Shown here: in pieces, positions 32,720-38,936 of the stretch | Numbering within the stretch: position 1 is the first letter of the stretch | Layout of the letters: each line of letters starts with the position of its first letter | From: an uncultured Blautia sp. | GTDB lineage: Bacteria; Bacillota; Clostridia; Lachnospirales; Lachnospiraceae | DNA length: 38,936 bases | Reading direction: 5' to 3' | Assembly (NCBI GenBank): GCA_944380235.1 | Contig: CALWHD010000082.1 | Location: 1 to 38,936, forward strand | Notes under the pieces: generated by a model | Database searches by the model: none | The model's input: the letters and a program-made list of their open reading frames with translations, nothing else | What the model was told of the DNA's origin: nothing | Made by a program: the position numbers and the translations under genes

Positions 32720-33949
32720 TTACAGAAACAGATCTGGAAATACTCCCAGGCTCCGCTCCAGAATTCCTTTCATATAGGCAATCAAAATACCATAATTCGT
32801 CATGGGAATCTCCTGTTCCCTGGCACAGTTCAGCCGGTATTTCATCTCCCTTTCTCCGAGCATACATCCGCCGCAATGCACCACCAGGCTGTATTCCTCC
32901 AGATTATCCGGAAATTCCGTACCGGAGGTAAAGTGAAACTCCAGGTCTTTTCCCGTGTATTCCCTGATCCATGCCGGCAGTTTCACTGTTCCGATATCCC
33001 CGCACTGCCGGTGGTGTGTACACCCCTCACTGATCAGTATCTTGTCCTTATCCTTCAGTGTTTCCAGTGCTTTCGCGCCCTTTGCCGCAGTTGTCAGGTT
33101 CCCCTTATATCTGGCAAACAGGATGGAAAAAGATGTAAGGGGAATATCCAGGGGAGTATCTCTGGAGACCTTTTCGAAAACCTGGCTGTCCGTGATCACC
33201 ATCCGCGGCTTTACCGCCAGCTTGTCAAAGGTCTCCTTAAGCGCATTTTCTTTCACCACCACAGAACAGGCGTCTGCCTCCAGAATGTCCCGGATGGTCT
33301 GCTGCTGGGGCAGGATCAGACGCCCTTTTGGTGCAGCCTTGTCCACCGGCACTACAAGGATCACCAGATCTCCGGGAGCCAGCAGATCTCCTGCCAGCCG
33401 CCGGCTGTTCTCCCTCGGCTTAGCCAGCAGGGCGATCCGCTCTTTCAGCTCCTGTATACCCATCTTCTTCTCTGCACTCACCCAGAGAAACTCATTCTCC
33501 TGTATCCCGTTTTTCCGGAGGCTGTCCTCAGCCTGGCAGACTTCCTGGTCACTAAGCTTATCTCTTTTATTGAGAACCGCGATCCAGGGAATTTCTTTTT
33601 TTCTGATCAGCTCCAAAAGCTCTTTGTCTTCTCTTGAAAAACCTTCCGTTCCGTCCAGCACCAGCACTGCTGCATCCGTCTTGTTCAGTGTCTGCCTGCT
33701 TTTTCCCACTCTCAGGCTTCCCAGTTCACCTTCATCGTCAATGCCCGGCGTATCCATCATCACCACCGGTCCCAGAGGCAGCAGCTCCATAGATTTTAAG
33801 ACCGGATCTGTCGTAGTCCCCTTCACCTCTGACACTACCGCCAGATTCTGACCTGTTACTGCATTCATTACGCTGGATTTTCCCGCGTTCCTCTTTCCGA
33901 AAAAACCAATATGTACCCGCTCAGAAGCAGGCGTCTCGTTCATTCCCAT
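32720..33949 (-). CDS. hydF: [FeFe]-hydrogenase H-cluster maturation GTPase HydF
   Basis: 409 residues from ATG 33949 (MGMNETPASERVHIGFFG), with AGGAGGG just upstream; an ATG 15 codons earlier would overlap hydG. HydF is the scaffold that receives the diiron subcluster made by HydE and HydG and delivers it to apo-hydrogenase. GTPase motifs: G1 GKRNAGKSS, G3 DTPGIDD, G4 NKRD. C-terminal cluster ligands: C-x-H in CTHHRQC and HCGGC. 13 bases downstream of hydG, so in operon order TM1266-hydE-hydG-hydF. Confidence 0.97.
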   Translation of the reverse strand: MGMNETPASERVHIGFFGKRNAGKSSVMNAVTGQNLAVVSEVKGTTTDPVLKSMELLPLGPVVMMDTPGIDDEGELGSLRVGKSRQTLNKTDAAVLVLDGTEGFSREDKELLELIRKKEIPWIAVLNKRDKLSDQEVCQAEDSLRKNGIQENEFLWVSAEKKMGIQELKERIALLAKPRENSRRLAGDLLAPGDLVILVVPVDKAAPKGRLILPQQQTIRDILEADACSVVVKENALKETFDKLAVKPRMVITDSQVFEKVSRDTPLDIPLTSFSILFARYKGNLTTAAKGAKALETLKDKDKILISEGCTHHRQCGDIGTVKLPAWIREYTGKDLEFHFTSGTEFPDNLEEYSLVVHCGGCMLGEREMKYRLNCAREQEIPMTNYGILIAYMKGILERSLGVFPDLFL

Positions 33950-33962
33950 GAAACCCTCCTTC

Positions 33963-35381
33963 TCAGAAACGAAAATCCCGGTTTCCTTTTTCAATCTCCA
34001 TCAGCCGCTCTCTCACGATCTCACGTGTCCGCTCCCTTGGAATTTCGCCAATCTGTTCCTGTATCAGCGCCAGCCCCTTTTCTTTTGTATCAGGAGAAGC
34101 ATAATCCATCAAATATTCTTTCAGCGTCATCAGCGCATTTGGCAGACAGCAGTTCTGGATCTGGCCGGATTTGCAAAGAGACATAAAACGGTCTCCGGTT
34201 CTGCCTTCCCGGTAGCAGGCGGTGCAGAAGCTTGGTACGTACCCCATTCCCATGAGCCAGTTCACCACTTCGTCCAAAGACCGCTGGTCGCTGACTTCAA
34301 ACTGTTCCGATGATTCCTCCTCAGGTTCCGGCTCCACATAGCCGCCCACGCTGGTCCTGGACCCTCCGGAAATCTGGGAAATTCCAAGGTGAAGTACCCG
34401 TTCCCTGCACTGTTTGCTCTCTCTTGTAGAGATGATCATTCCTGTATAAGGCACAGCTATACGGATGCACGCCACGATCTTGGCAAAAGTATCATCATCA
34501 ATGCCATTATCAAATACATCCGGATCAATATCGTCTGCCCGCTTGATCCTGGGAACACTGATGGTATGAGGTCCAACCCCGAATACTGCTTCCAGGTGCT
34601 CCGCGTGCATCAAAAGCCCGGCAAATTCATAGCGGTACAGCTCCAGTCCGAACAAAACACCGCATCCCACATCATCAATGCCGCCTTCCATAGCACGGTC
34701 CATGGCCTCTGTATGATAGTTGTAATCATGCTTGGGACCTGTCGGATGGAGTTTCAGATAGCTTTCCTTATGATAAGTCTCCTGAAACAGGATATAGGTA
34801 CCAATCCCTGCTTCTTTCAGTTTTCTGTAATTTTCCACTGTAGTTGCCGCGATATTTACGTTCACCCTGCGGATCGCCCCGTTTTTATGCTTAATGCTGT
34901 AAATCGTCTTAATACTTTCCAGCACATACTCAATAGGATTGTTCACAGGATCTTCCCCGGTCTCCAGAGCCAGGCGCTTATGTCCCATATCCTGGAGTGC
35001 AATCACTTCTCTGCGGATTTCTTCCTGAGTCAGCTTTTTCCTTGGTATGTGTTTATTCTTTGCATGGTAGGGACAGTACACACATCCGTTGACACAATAG
35101 TTGGAAAGATACAGGGGCGCAAAGAGGACAATTCTGTTTCCGTAAAAATCTTTTTTGATCTGCTCTGCCAGTTTGTAGATTTCCTGATTTTTATCTTCCA
35201 GGTCACAGTCTAAAAGCACTGCTGCTTCCCTGTGTGACAGCCCTTTCCGCAGCCTGGCTTTTTCCAGTATCTGATCGATCAGCTCCCGGTTATGCCGATT
35301 TTTCCAGGCATAGTCCAGAGTTTCCAGAATTTCCTCATGGTTAATAAATTCGTCTGCGCATCTTGATTTTGGATTGTACAT
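33963..35381 (-). CDS. hydG: [FeFe]-hydrogenase maturase HydG (tyrosine lyase)
   Basis: 472 residues. Radical SAM enzyme cleaving tyrosine to supply the CO and CN ligands of the H-cluster. The N-terminal SAM cluster is C96-x3-C100-x2-C103 (CVNGCVYCPYH). The C-terminal auxiliary cluster CTAC-x22-C is complete. The length is normal. AAGGAAG precedes the ATG. It lies 57 bases after hydE and 13 before hydF. The hydrogenase structural genes are not in the window. Confidence 0.97.
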   Translation of the reverse strand: MYNPKSRCADEFINHEEILETLDYAWKNRHNRELIDQILEKARLRKGLSHREAAVLLDCDLEDKNQEIYKLAEQIKKDFYGNRIVLFAPLYLSNYCVNGCVYCPYHAKNKHIPRKKLTQEEIRREVIALQDMGHKRLALETGEDPVNNPIEYVLESIKTIYSIKHKNGAIRRVNVNIAATTVENYRKLKEAGIGTYILFQETYHKESYLKLHPTGPKHDYNYHTEAMDRAMEGGIDDVGCGVLFGLELYRYEFAGLLMHAEHLEAVFGVGPHTISVPRIKRADDIDPDVFDNGIDDDTFAKIVACIRIAVPYTGMIISTRESKQCRERVLHLGISQISGGSRTSVGGYVEPEPEEESSEQFEVSDQRSLDEVVNWLMGMGYVPSFCTACYREGRTGDRFMSLCKSGQIQNCCLPNALMTLKEYLMDYASPDTKEKGLALIQEQIGEIPRERTREIVRERLMEIEKGNRDFRF

Positions 35382-35438
35382 ATTTTTTCTTCCTTTCTGC
35401 CTCAGGGTCAGTTCCTCTTTCCCTTTGGTCTTGCATTT

Positions 35439-36518
35439 TTACGCCAGAACTGTCTCAGGCGCTATATCTCCACGGTCAACCGCAAGCTCATAGCCCAGAG
35501 CATTTACGGAAGCTCTCAGTGCTTCCAGCCCTTCTGCGGCTTCTTTTCCCGTACAGATTTTATTGTCATAAAGCAGGTATTTTCCCCGGACATCTGCCGG
35601 GGACAAATTGGGCATTACTACATTTGCCCCTGCCAGGATTCCCTTCTCTCTTCCTTTCTCATCAATGGTCCCCAGGGCTGTGGTTGCCGGCAGCAATACT
35701 CTTGGGAGCAAAAGCCGTACCAGACTAAGCAGATAGAGCGTCAGCTCAAGGCTTCCCTGCTTCTCCCCCCTGAAAGGTGTCTGGTGATGGGGGATGAAAG
35801 GACCTATCCCAACCATCTCCGGCTGCAGCTCTTCTAAAAACATCATATCATCAATGATCGCTTCAATTGTCTGGCCCGGGGAACCTGTCATAAATCCTGC
35901 TCCCGTCTGATATCCCAGACTTTTCAGGGTTTTCAGGCACTGGATCCTGTCTCCCAGTCTCTGATTTTCCGGATGCAGCAGCCTGTAATGCTCCTCATTT
36001 GCCGTTTCATGACGAAGAAGATAACGGTCCGCTCCAGCTTTTCTGTAAGCCTCATAGCTTTCTCTGCTCTTTTCCCCCACAGAAAGGGTAATGGCGCAGT
36101 CCTGAAATTCCTGCCGGATTTTCCGGATCATTTCTGTAAGTCTTTCATCTGTATAATAAGAGTCCTCTCCCCCCTGCAGCACAAAGGTCCTAAAACCCAG
36201 CCCATAGCCTGTCCGACAGCAGGAGAGAATCTCTTCCTGACTCAGGCGGTAGCGCCTGGCACGGCTGTTGCTTCTGCGGATGCCGCAGTAAAAGCAGTCA
36301 TTTTTACAATAATTGGTGAATTCAATTAATCCCCTGATAAAAATTCTTTTTCCGTAAATCTGATCTCGAAGTTTCGAAGCCTGTGCGGCAAGCCATTCCT
36401 GCCTCTCCTGTGTCTGTCCCTGAAGCAGCACCCGCCATTCCTCTCTGTTCAAATGCTGCCTTTGTATCAGTTTCTCCCCGCATCTGCGGAAATCTTTTTC
36501 TCCTGATTCCTGTCTCAT
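35439..36518 (-). CDS. hydE: [FeFe]-hydrogenase maturase HydE
   Basis: 359 residues. Radical SAM enzyme that works with HydG products to build the diiron subcluster. Cluster ligands are C71-x3-C75-x2-C78 (CKNDCFYCG). The barrel contains TFVLQGGED and HHQTPF, which match the family. The second, dispensable cysteine cluster of T. maritima HydE is not visible (only one Cys in the relevant C-terminal part). The ATG overlaps the stop codon of the TM1266-type gene (ATGA), giving translational coupling; its own ribosome binding site is weak. Confidence 0.95.
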   Translation of the reverse strand: MRQESGEKDFRRCGEKLIQRQHLNREEWRVLLQGQTQERQEWLAAQASKLRDQIYGKRIFIRGLIEFTNYCKNDCFYCGIRRSNSRARRYRLSQEEILSCCRTGYGLGFRTFVLQGGEDSYYTDERLTEMIRKIRQEFQDCAITLSVGEKSRESYEAYRKAGADRYLLRHETANEEHYRLLHPENQRLGDRIQCLKTLKSLGYQTGAGFMTGSPGQTIEAIIDDMMFLEELQPEMVGIGPFIPHHQTPFRGEKQGSLELTLYLLSLVRLLLPRVLLPATTALGTIDEKGREKGILAGANVVMPNLSPADVRGKYLLYDNKICTGKEAAEGLEALRASVNALGYELAVDRGDIAPETVLA

Positions 36519-36835
36519 TTTATTTTCTGCTGTCCTTCCTGTATTTTTCCGCCTCCATGGCTTTCCTGTCCGGTGCAGGTATTCTGTCTGGAATACAGCG
36601 CCTTAGAACTCACACCCCGCAGTCTCCCCAGCTTTCCTGCCAGAGCGCTGATCACATCAGAAGGTGCGTCCAGCACTACACTGATAATATTTACCTGCTT
36701 TTTCTCATAAGGCAGTCCCATCCTTCCGATAATATAGCTGCTGTACTGATGCAGCAGGCTGTTCACCTGCTCTGCCTGGTTCTTATCTTCCAGAATAATT
36801 CCGATTACCGCAATCCTTCCTTCCTGCACTTCCAT
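36515..36835 (-). CDS. TM1266-family iron-only hydrogenase system regulator (ACT-like)
   Basis: 106 residues. A ferredoxin-like (ACT/NikR C-terminal-like) domain of the TM1266 family, annotated elsewhere as a putative iron-only hydrogenase system regulator and usually found with hydE/F/G. It begins MEVQEGRIAVIGIILED and contains YIIGRMGLPYEKKQVNIISVVLD and the helix APSDVISALAGKLGRL. The C-terminal 20 residues are polar and probably disordered. No DNA-binding domain is seen, so a regulatory role would be by ligand sensing or protein contact. First gene of the operon, with AAGGAGG 8 bases before the ATG. Confidence 0.9.
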   Translation of the reverse strand: MEVQEGRIAVIGIILEDKNQAEQVNSLLHQYSSYIIGRMGLPYEKKQVNIISVVLDAPSDVISALAGKLGRLRGVSSKALYSRQNTCTGQESHGGGKIQEGQQKIK

Positions 36836-36870
36836 ATTGCCTGCCTCCTTCCCCTTATCTCAAAACGCAA

Positions 36871-36894
36871 AAGGAGACCCCGAAAGGTCTCCTT
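36871..36894 (-). terminator. Terminator-like hairpin in front of the hyd operon
   Basis: On the minus strand AAGGAGACC pairs with GGTCTCCTT (9 bp, 6-base loop) followed by TTGCGTTTTG. It ends 20 bases before the Shine-Dalgarno sequence of the TM1266-type gene and 112 bases after the YitT stop codon. It may end the yitT transcript or be an attenuator inside the hyd leader. Confidence 0.6.
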
Positions 36895-36979
36895 ATCTAT
36901 CACTCTTCTGCAGCCGCACACTTCTTTCCGTCAGATTCTCTTCCGGTCAGGGTTTGTTTTTATATAAATCTTTTATACT

Positions 36980-37009
36980 ATTTTACTCCTTTGCCTTACA
37001 GCACGTCAA
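36980..37009 (-). promoter_or_regulatory. Candidate promoter of the hyd operon
   Basis: TTGACG (37009-37004), 18-base spacer, TAAAAT (36985-36980) on the minus strand; the -35 overlaps the YitT stop codon. No other good promoter lies between here and the operon start. Transcripts would begin near 36973 and carry a leader of about 140 bases containing the hairpin at 36871-36894. Confidence 0.45.
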
Positions 37010-37671
37010 GAAATTTCCTTTTTCATTTGCGACCTCATTTCGGGTAACTGAAATTTCTGGATGCATTCAATTAATAAAGAAGAAATTGTTACCGTTACAA
37101 CCGAAAATGCGATATTTGAAAGAGGAATATAGGTCAGCGAAAGCCCCAGAACAATAAAATCTGTAAACAGATAACAGCGGGACAAACGCCATCTGGTCAG
37201 ATGAGAAATAGTAAGTGCCAGCGCGTCATCTCCGCCGCTGGATCCGCCCTGCCGCACAATAATTCCTACACCGATCCCCACAAATGCACCTCCGCTGAGA
37301 GCTGCCAGCAGCGGGCTGCCGGACATGTCCGGCAGCATCGGCGGAAACAATTCCCAGAATTTGTAAAACAGTGAAACACTCAATGTAGATACAACCGATA
37401 TTTTAACAAATCTGCCGCCCAGATATTTAAATGCAAGCAGATAGCAGAAAACATCCAATGCCAGTGTAAGGAAAGACGGTGAAAGATTCAGCCAGTGCTC
37501 AATAAGGAGCATCAGGCCGATCACTCCTCCCTCAGTAATTCCAACTCTCTGATGAATATTGTGTATTCCAAAAGAACAGATTGCTGCTCCGATCATAATG
37601 AAACCAATCCCTTTCCAGGACAGCCCTTCTGCCATTTTGCTCCAAAAAGTCAAACAGTATTTTTTTAACAC
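37006..37671 (-). CDS. YitT-family membrane protein
   Basis: 221 residues from a GTG at 37671 with AAGGAGG seven bases upstream. It has five to six membrane segments matching the YitT membrane domain, including RVGITEGGVIGLMLL and GIIVRQGGSSGGDDALAL. It lacks the C-terminal DUF2179 domain present in many YitT proteins. Function unknown; the family is often proposed to transport small solutes. It is divergent from a MerR regulator gene, and the promoter between them has the 19-base MerR spacer, so it is probably the regulator's target. Confidence 0.88.
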   Translation of the reverse strand: MLKKYCLTFWSKMAEGLSWKGIGFIMIGAAICSFGIHNIHQRVGITEGGVIGLMLLIEHWLNLSPSFLTLALDVFCYLLAFKYLGGRFVKISVVSTLSVSLFYKFWELFPPMLPDMSGSPLLAALSGGAFVGIGVGIIVRQGGSSGGDDALALTISHLTRWRLSRCYLFTDFIVLGLSLTYIPLSNIAFSVVTVTISSLLIECIQKFQLPEMRSQMKKEIS

Positions 37672-37683
37672 AATAAAACCTCC

Positions 37684-37738
37684 TTGTCTTTTTCTTCTGT
37701 CAAAAGTATAATAAAGGATATAGTAACTATAATGTCAA
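37684..37738 (-). promoter_or_regulatory. Overlapping divergent promoters of yitT and the MerR gene
   Basis: Minus strand: TTGACA (37738-37733), 19-base spacer, TATTAT (37713-37708) for yitT. The spacer contains a perfect palindrome TATAGT-a-ACTATA (37719-37731). Plus strand: TTGTCT (37684-37689), 17-base spacer, TATAAT (37707-37712) for the MerR gene. The overlong spacer with central palindrome is the classical MerR-family operator. Confidence 0.7.
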
Positions 37739-37748
37739 GGAGAAGAAT

Positions 37749-38570
37749 ATGGATAATTACTTTTCCATCGGAGAACTATCCAAATATCAGAATATTTCGA
37801 AACAGACCCTGATCTTCTATGATAAAATCGGTCTGTTCCGTCCTGCTTATGTTGACCCTAATAACGGTTACCGCTATTACAGTTCCAAACAGATTGATTA
37901 TCTGGACACGATTCTGATCATGAAAAAAATCGGTCTTTCCCTCCGTGAGATCCGGGACCTTATGCAGCATTACACCATTGACAGCAGCCTGGTATTTTTA
38001 AGAAAGCAGCTGACAGATATCGACCGCAGGATTGAAGAACTGCAGCTGATCCGGAGCCGGCTGCTCCATCGCTGTGTGCAGATGGAAAACGCAAAAACCT
38101 CTACAGAAAAAGAGACCTCCGTAGTGATCGAAAACTCTGCCTCCAGGTATATCCTGTTTCACGAAGTCAAAAAACCATACAGTTTCCGTGAAATCAGTAT
38201 TGCTTCCAAAAAATGTTTTGCCCAGTCTTTCCAGGAGCATCTCCCCGTCTTTTTCCAATGCGGCGCAGTAGTGCCCCTTGAACGCATAAGACAGAGACGC
38301 TTCACAGAAGCCTCCCTGGTTTTTCTTCCCATTGAAAAAACGGATCAGGCCAGCAATATCAAACAAATTCCTGCCGGAAAGTGTGCAAGTATTTACCACG
38401 TAGGCGATTATATGTCCATCGGCCGTTCTTATGAGAAGCTTTTAGATTACTGCCAGGCAAATTCTCTGCAAATTATATCGGATTCTTATGAGTTCTGCAT
38501 CAACGATTATATTACTACTTATGACGAAAATGAATACATTACAAAAATTATGTTTTATGTCAAACCGTGA
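37749..38570 (+). CDS. MerR-family transcriptional regulator with GyrI-like effector domain
   Basis: 273 residues. An N-terminal MerR winged helix (about 1-75: YFSIGELSKYQNISKQTLIFYDKIGLFRP then NNGYRYYSSKQ), a coiled-coil linker (about 75-115), and a C-terminal GyrI/BmrR-like ligand-binding domain (about 125-273), as in BltR/BmrR/MTA drug-responsive activators. AAGGAG precedes the ATG. It is divergent from yitT, whose promoter carries the 19-base MerR spacer, so ligand-induced activation of yitT is the likely mode. A hydrophobic small-molecule ligand is inferred. Confidence 0.93.
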   Translation: MDNYFSIGELSKYQNISKQTLIFYDKIGLFRPAYVDPNNGYRYYSSKQIDYLDTILIMKKIGLSLREIRDLMQHYTIDSSLVFLRKQLTDIDRRIEELQLIRSRLLHRCVQMENAKTSTEKETSVVIENSASRYILFHEVKKPYSFREISIASKKCFAQSFQEHLPVFFQCGAVVPLERIRQRRFTEASLVFLPIEKTDQASNIKQIPAGKCASIYHVGDYMSIGRSYEKLLDYCQANSLQIISDSYEFCINDYITTYDENEYITKIMFYVKP

Positions 38571-38617
38571 GATGATTAAACTTCCGCAAAAACCTTCCTC
38601 TGTCCCGGTTCAAAGGA

Positions 38618-38663
38618 AAAAGCAGCTGAGATTCCTGGGAAACCAAAGATCTCAGCTGCTTTT
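38618..38663. terminator. Bidirectional terminator between the MerR gene and the tRNA cluster
   Basis: AAAAGCAGCTGAGAT (38618-38632) pairs with ATCTCAGCTGCTTTT (38649-38663) around a 16-base loop, with A/T runs on both sides. It ends both the plus-strand MerR gene and the minus-strand tRNA transcript. Confidence 0.75.
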
Positions 38664-38690
38664 CCATATAGCACTTTCTTTTGCGATAAC

Positions 38691-38771
38691 TGCGGATAAC
38701 AGGACTTGAACCTGCACGTCGTAGACACCAGAACCTAAATCTGGCGCGTCTGCCAATTCCGCCATATCCGC
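38691..38771 (-). tRNA. tRNA-Leu (TAG)
   Basis: Reading the minus strand from 38771: acceptor GCGGATA pairs with TATCCGC near the 3' end. The anticodon stem CCAGA/TCTGG holds loop TTTAGGT (anticodon TAG), and a long class II variable arm (TGTCTACGACGTG) and T-arm GG-TTCAAGT-CC follow. The 3' CCA is not encoded. It is the last tRNA before the terminator at 38618-38663. Confidence 0.93.
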
Positions 38772-38825
38772 ATATTTCTCCTTTTGCAAAAGAAAGTCCA
38801 AACCTGAACGGTTTGAACTTTCCAG

Positions 38826-38898
38826 TGAAGCATCGGGGATTCGAACCCCGGACAACTTGATTAAAAGTCAAGTGCTCTACCGACTGAGCTAATGCTCC
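38826..38898 (-). tRNA. tRNA-Lys (TTT)
   Basis: 73 nt on the minus strand from 38898. Acceptor GGAGCAT/ATGCTTC, D-arm GCTC...GAGC, anticodon stem CTTGA/TCAAG with loop CTTTTAA (anticodon TTT), T-arm CGGGG-TTCGAAT-CCCCG. No encoded CCA. 54 bases upstream of tRNA-Leu in the same transcript. Confidence 0.94.
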
Positions 38899-38915
38899 AT
38901 AATTATAACTGCTAA

Positions 38916-38936
38916 CTGGGCTAGCTGGATTCGAAC
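38916..38936 (-). tRNA. 3' end of a further tRNA, probably Gln (window edge)
   Basis: Only the T-loop and acceptor 3' side are in the window (minus strand: GTTCGAATCCAGC then TAGCCCA followed by G). A U1-A72 acceptor with G73 discriminator is the tRNA-Gln pattern in Clostridia, so Gln is favoured; the anticodon is outside the window. Confidence 0.5.

Noticed and set aside
36836-37005. Known riboswitch upstream of the hyd operon
   Set aside because: I compared from memory with T-box, cobalamin, FMN, TPP, SAM, ZTP, THF, fluoride, NiCo and guanidine classes and saw none of their conserved cores; only a hairpin-plus-T-run leader is supported.
38560-38871. Open reading frames of 103 and 67 codons on the minus strand across the tRNA-Leu/tRNA-Lys region (including an ADAPDLGSGV stretch)
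   Set aside because: They are translations of tRNA genes and spacer; the ADAPDLGSG string is the well-known artefact of translating a tRNA-Leu.
1-38936. CRISPR arrays, IS elements, prophage or integrative element boundaries
   Set aside because: No spaced direct-repeat arrays, transposase or integrase frames, or terminal inverted repeats were seen. The tRNA cluster at the right end is a possible integration site, but no attachment duplication is visible in the window.

Overview
The window looks like a chromosomal segment of an anaerobic Gram-positive from the Clostridia, most likely Lachnospiraceae (Blautia/Dorea-like). The reasons are gene content (class III ribonucleotide reductase, [FeFe]-hydrogenase maturases HydE/G/F, rubredoxin, a PdaB-type deacetylase of spore formers, MutS2, a YhaM-type nuclease), strong AGGAGG-type ribosome binding sites and moderate GC. 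The placement is inferred from gene content and family knowledge; no database search was run. I see no prophage, IS element, CRISPR array or rRNA. Most of the window is ordinary core genome with a few accessory metabolic cassettes.

Layout. 1-821: the start of an unrecognised minus-strand gene runs off the left edge, followed by a decayed membrane-protein gene and a gene-poor stretch with a plus-strand promoter and two hairpins. 822-4559 (minus): HtrA-like protein, YhaM nuclease, RlmD methyltransferase, one operon. 4806-9330 (plus): mutS2 and a two-component system. 9474-13636 (minus): DUF4080 radical SAM protein, DnaQ-like exonuclease, a 35-residue membrane peptide, an AIR-synthase-like protein and TrmL. 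13717-19910 (minus): CPA2 antiporter, NrdD with NrdR-box-like sites, MATE exporter, DapF. 20068-23773: a siroheme reductase and a CoA-disulfide-reductase/rhodanese fusion, divergent from a LysR regulator with an inverted repeat between them. 23868-30319 (minus): rubredoxin, a YuiF/NhaC-type transporter, histidine ammonia-lyase and a 950-residue BTAD/ATPase/TPR regulator. 30450-32621: a Crp/Fnr regulator divergent from a DUF3783 gene, then a polysaccharide deacetylase. 32720-36835 (minus): TM1266-type regulator, hydE, hydG, hydF. 37006-38570: YitT membrane protein divergent from a MerR regulator. 38691-38936 (minus): a tRNA cluster.

How the genes work together. The TM1266-hydE-hydG-hydF operon holds the complete H-cluster assembly set, but no hydrogenase is present here. 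Its leader carries an intrinsic-terminator hairpin just before the ribosome binding site. hutH with a transporter and a large ATPase regulator looks like a histidine uptake and deamination cassette that stops at urocanate, because no hutU, hutI or hutG is nearby. The siroheme reductase and CoADR-rhodanese fusion form a sulfur-redox pair under likely LysR control. The YitT/MerR pair has textbook MerR promoter geometry (19-bp spacer containing a palindrome).

The observations I rate highest are the hyd leader, the HtrA-like protein that has lost its catalytic triad, the MerR/YitT promoter, the hutH cassette with palindromic promoter sites, the NrdR-type boxes before nrdD, and the decayed gene plus orphan plus-strand transcript at the left end. 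I did not find a clear wholly new multi-gene system. The hyd leader and the hutH regulator cassette are the nearest candidates.
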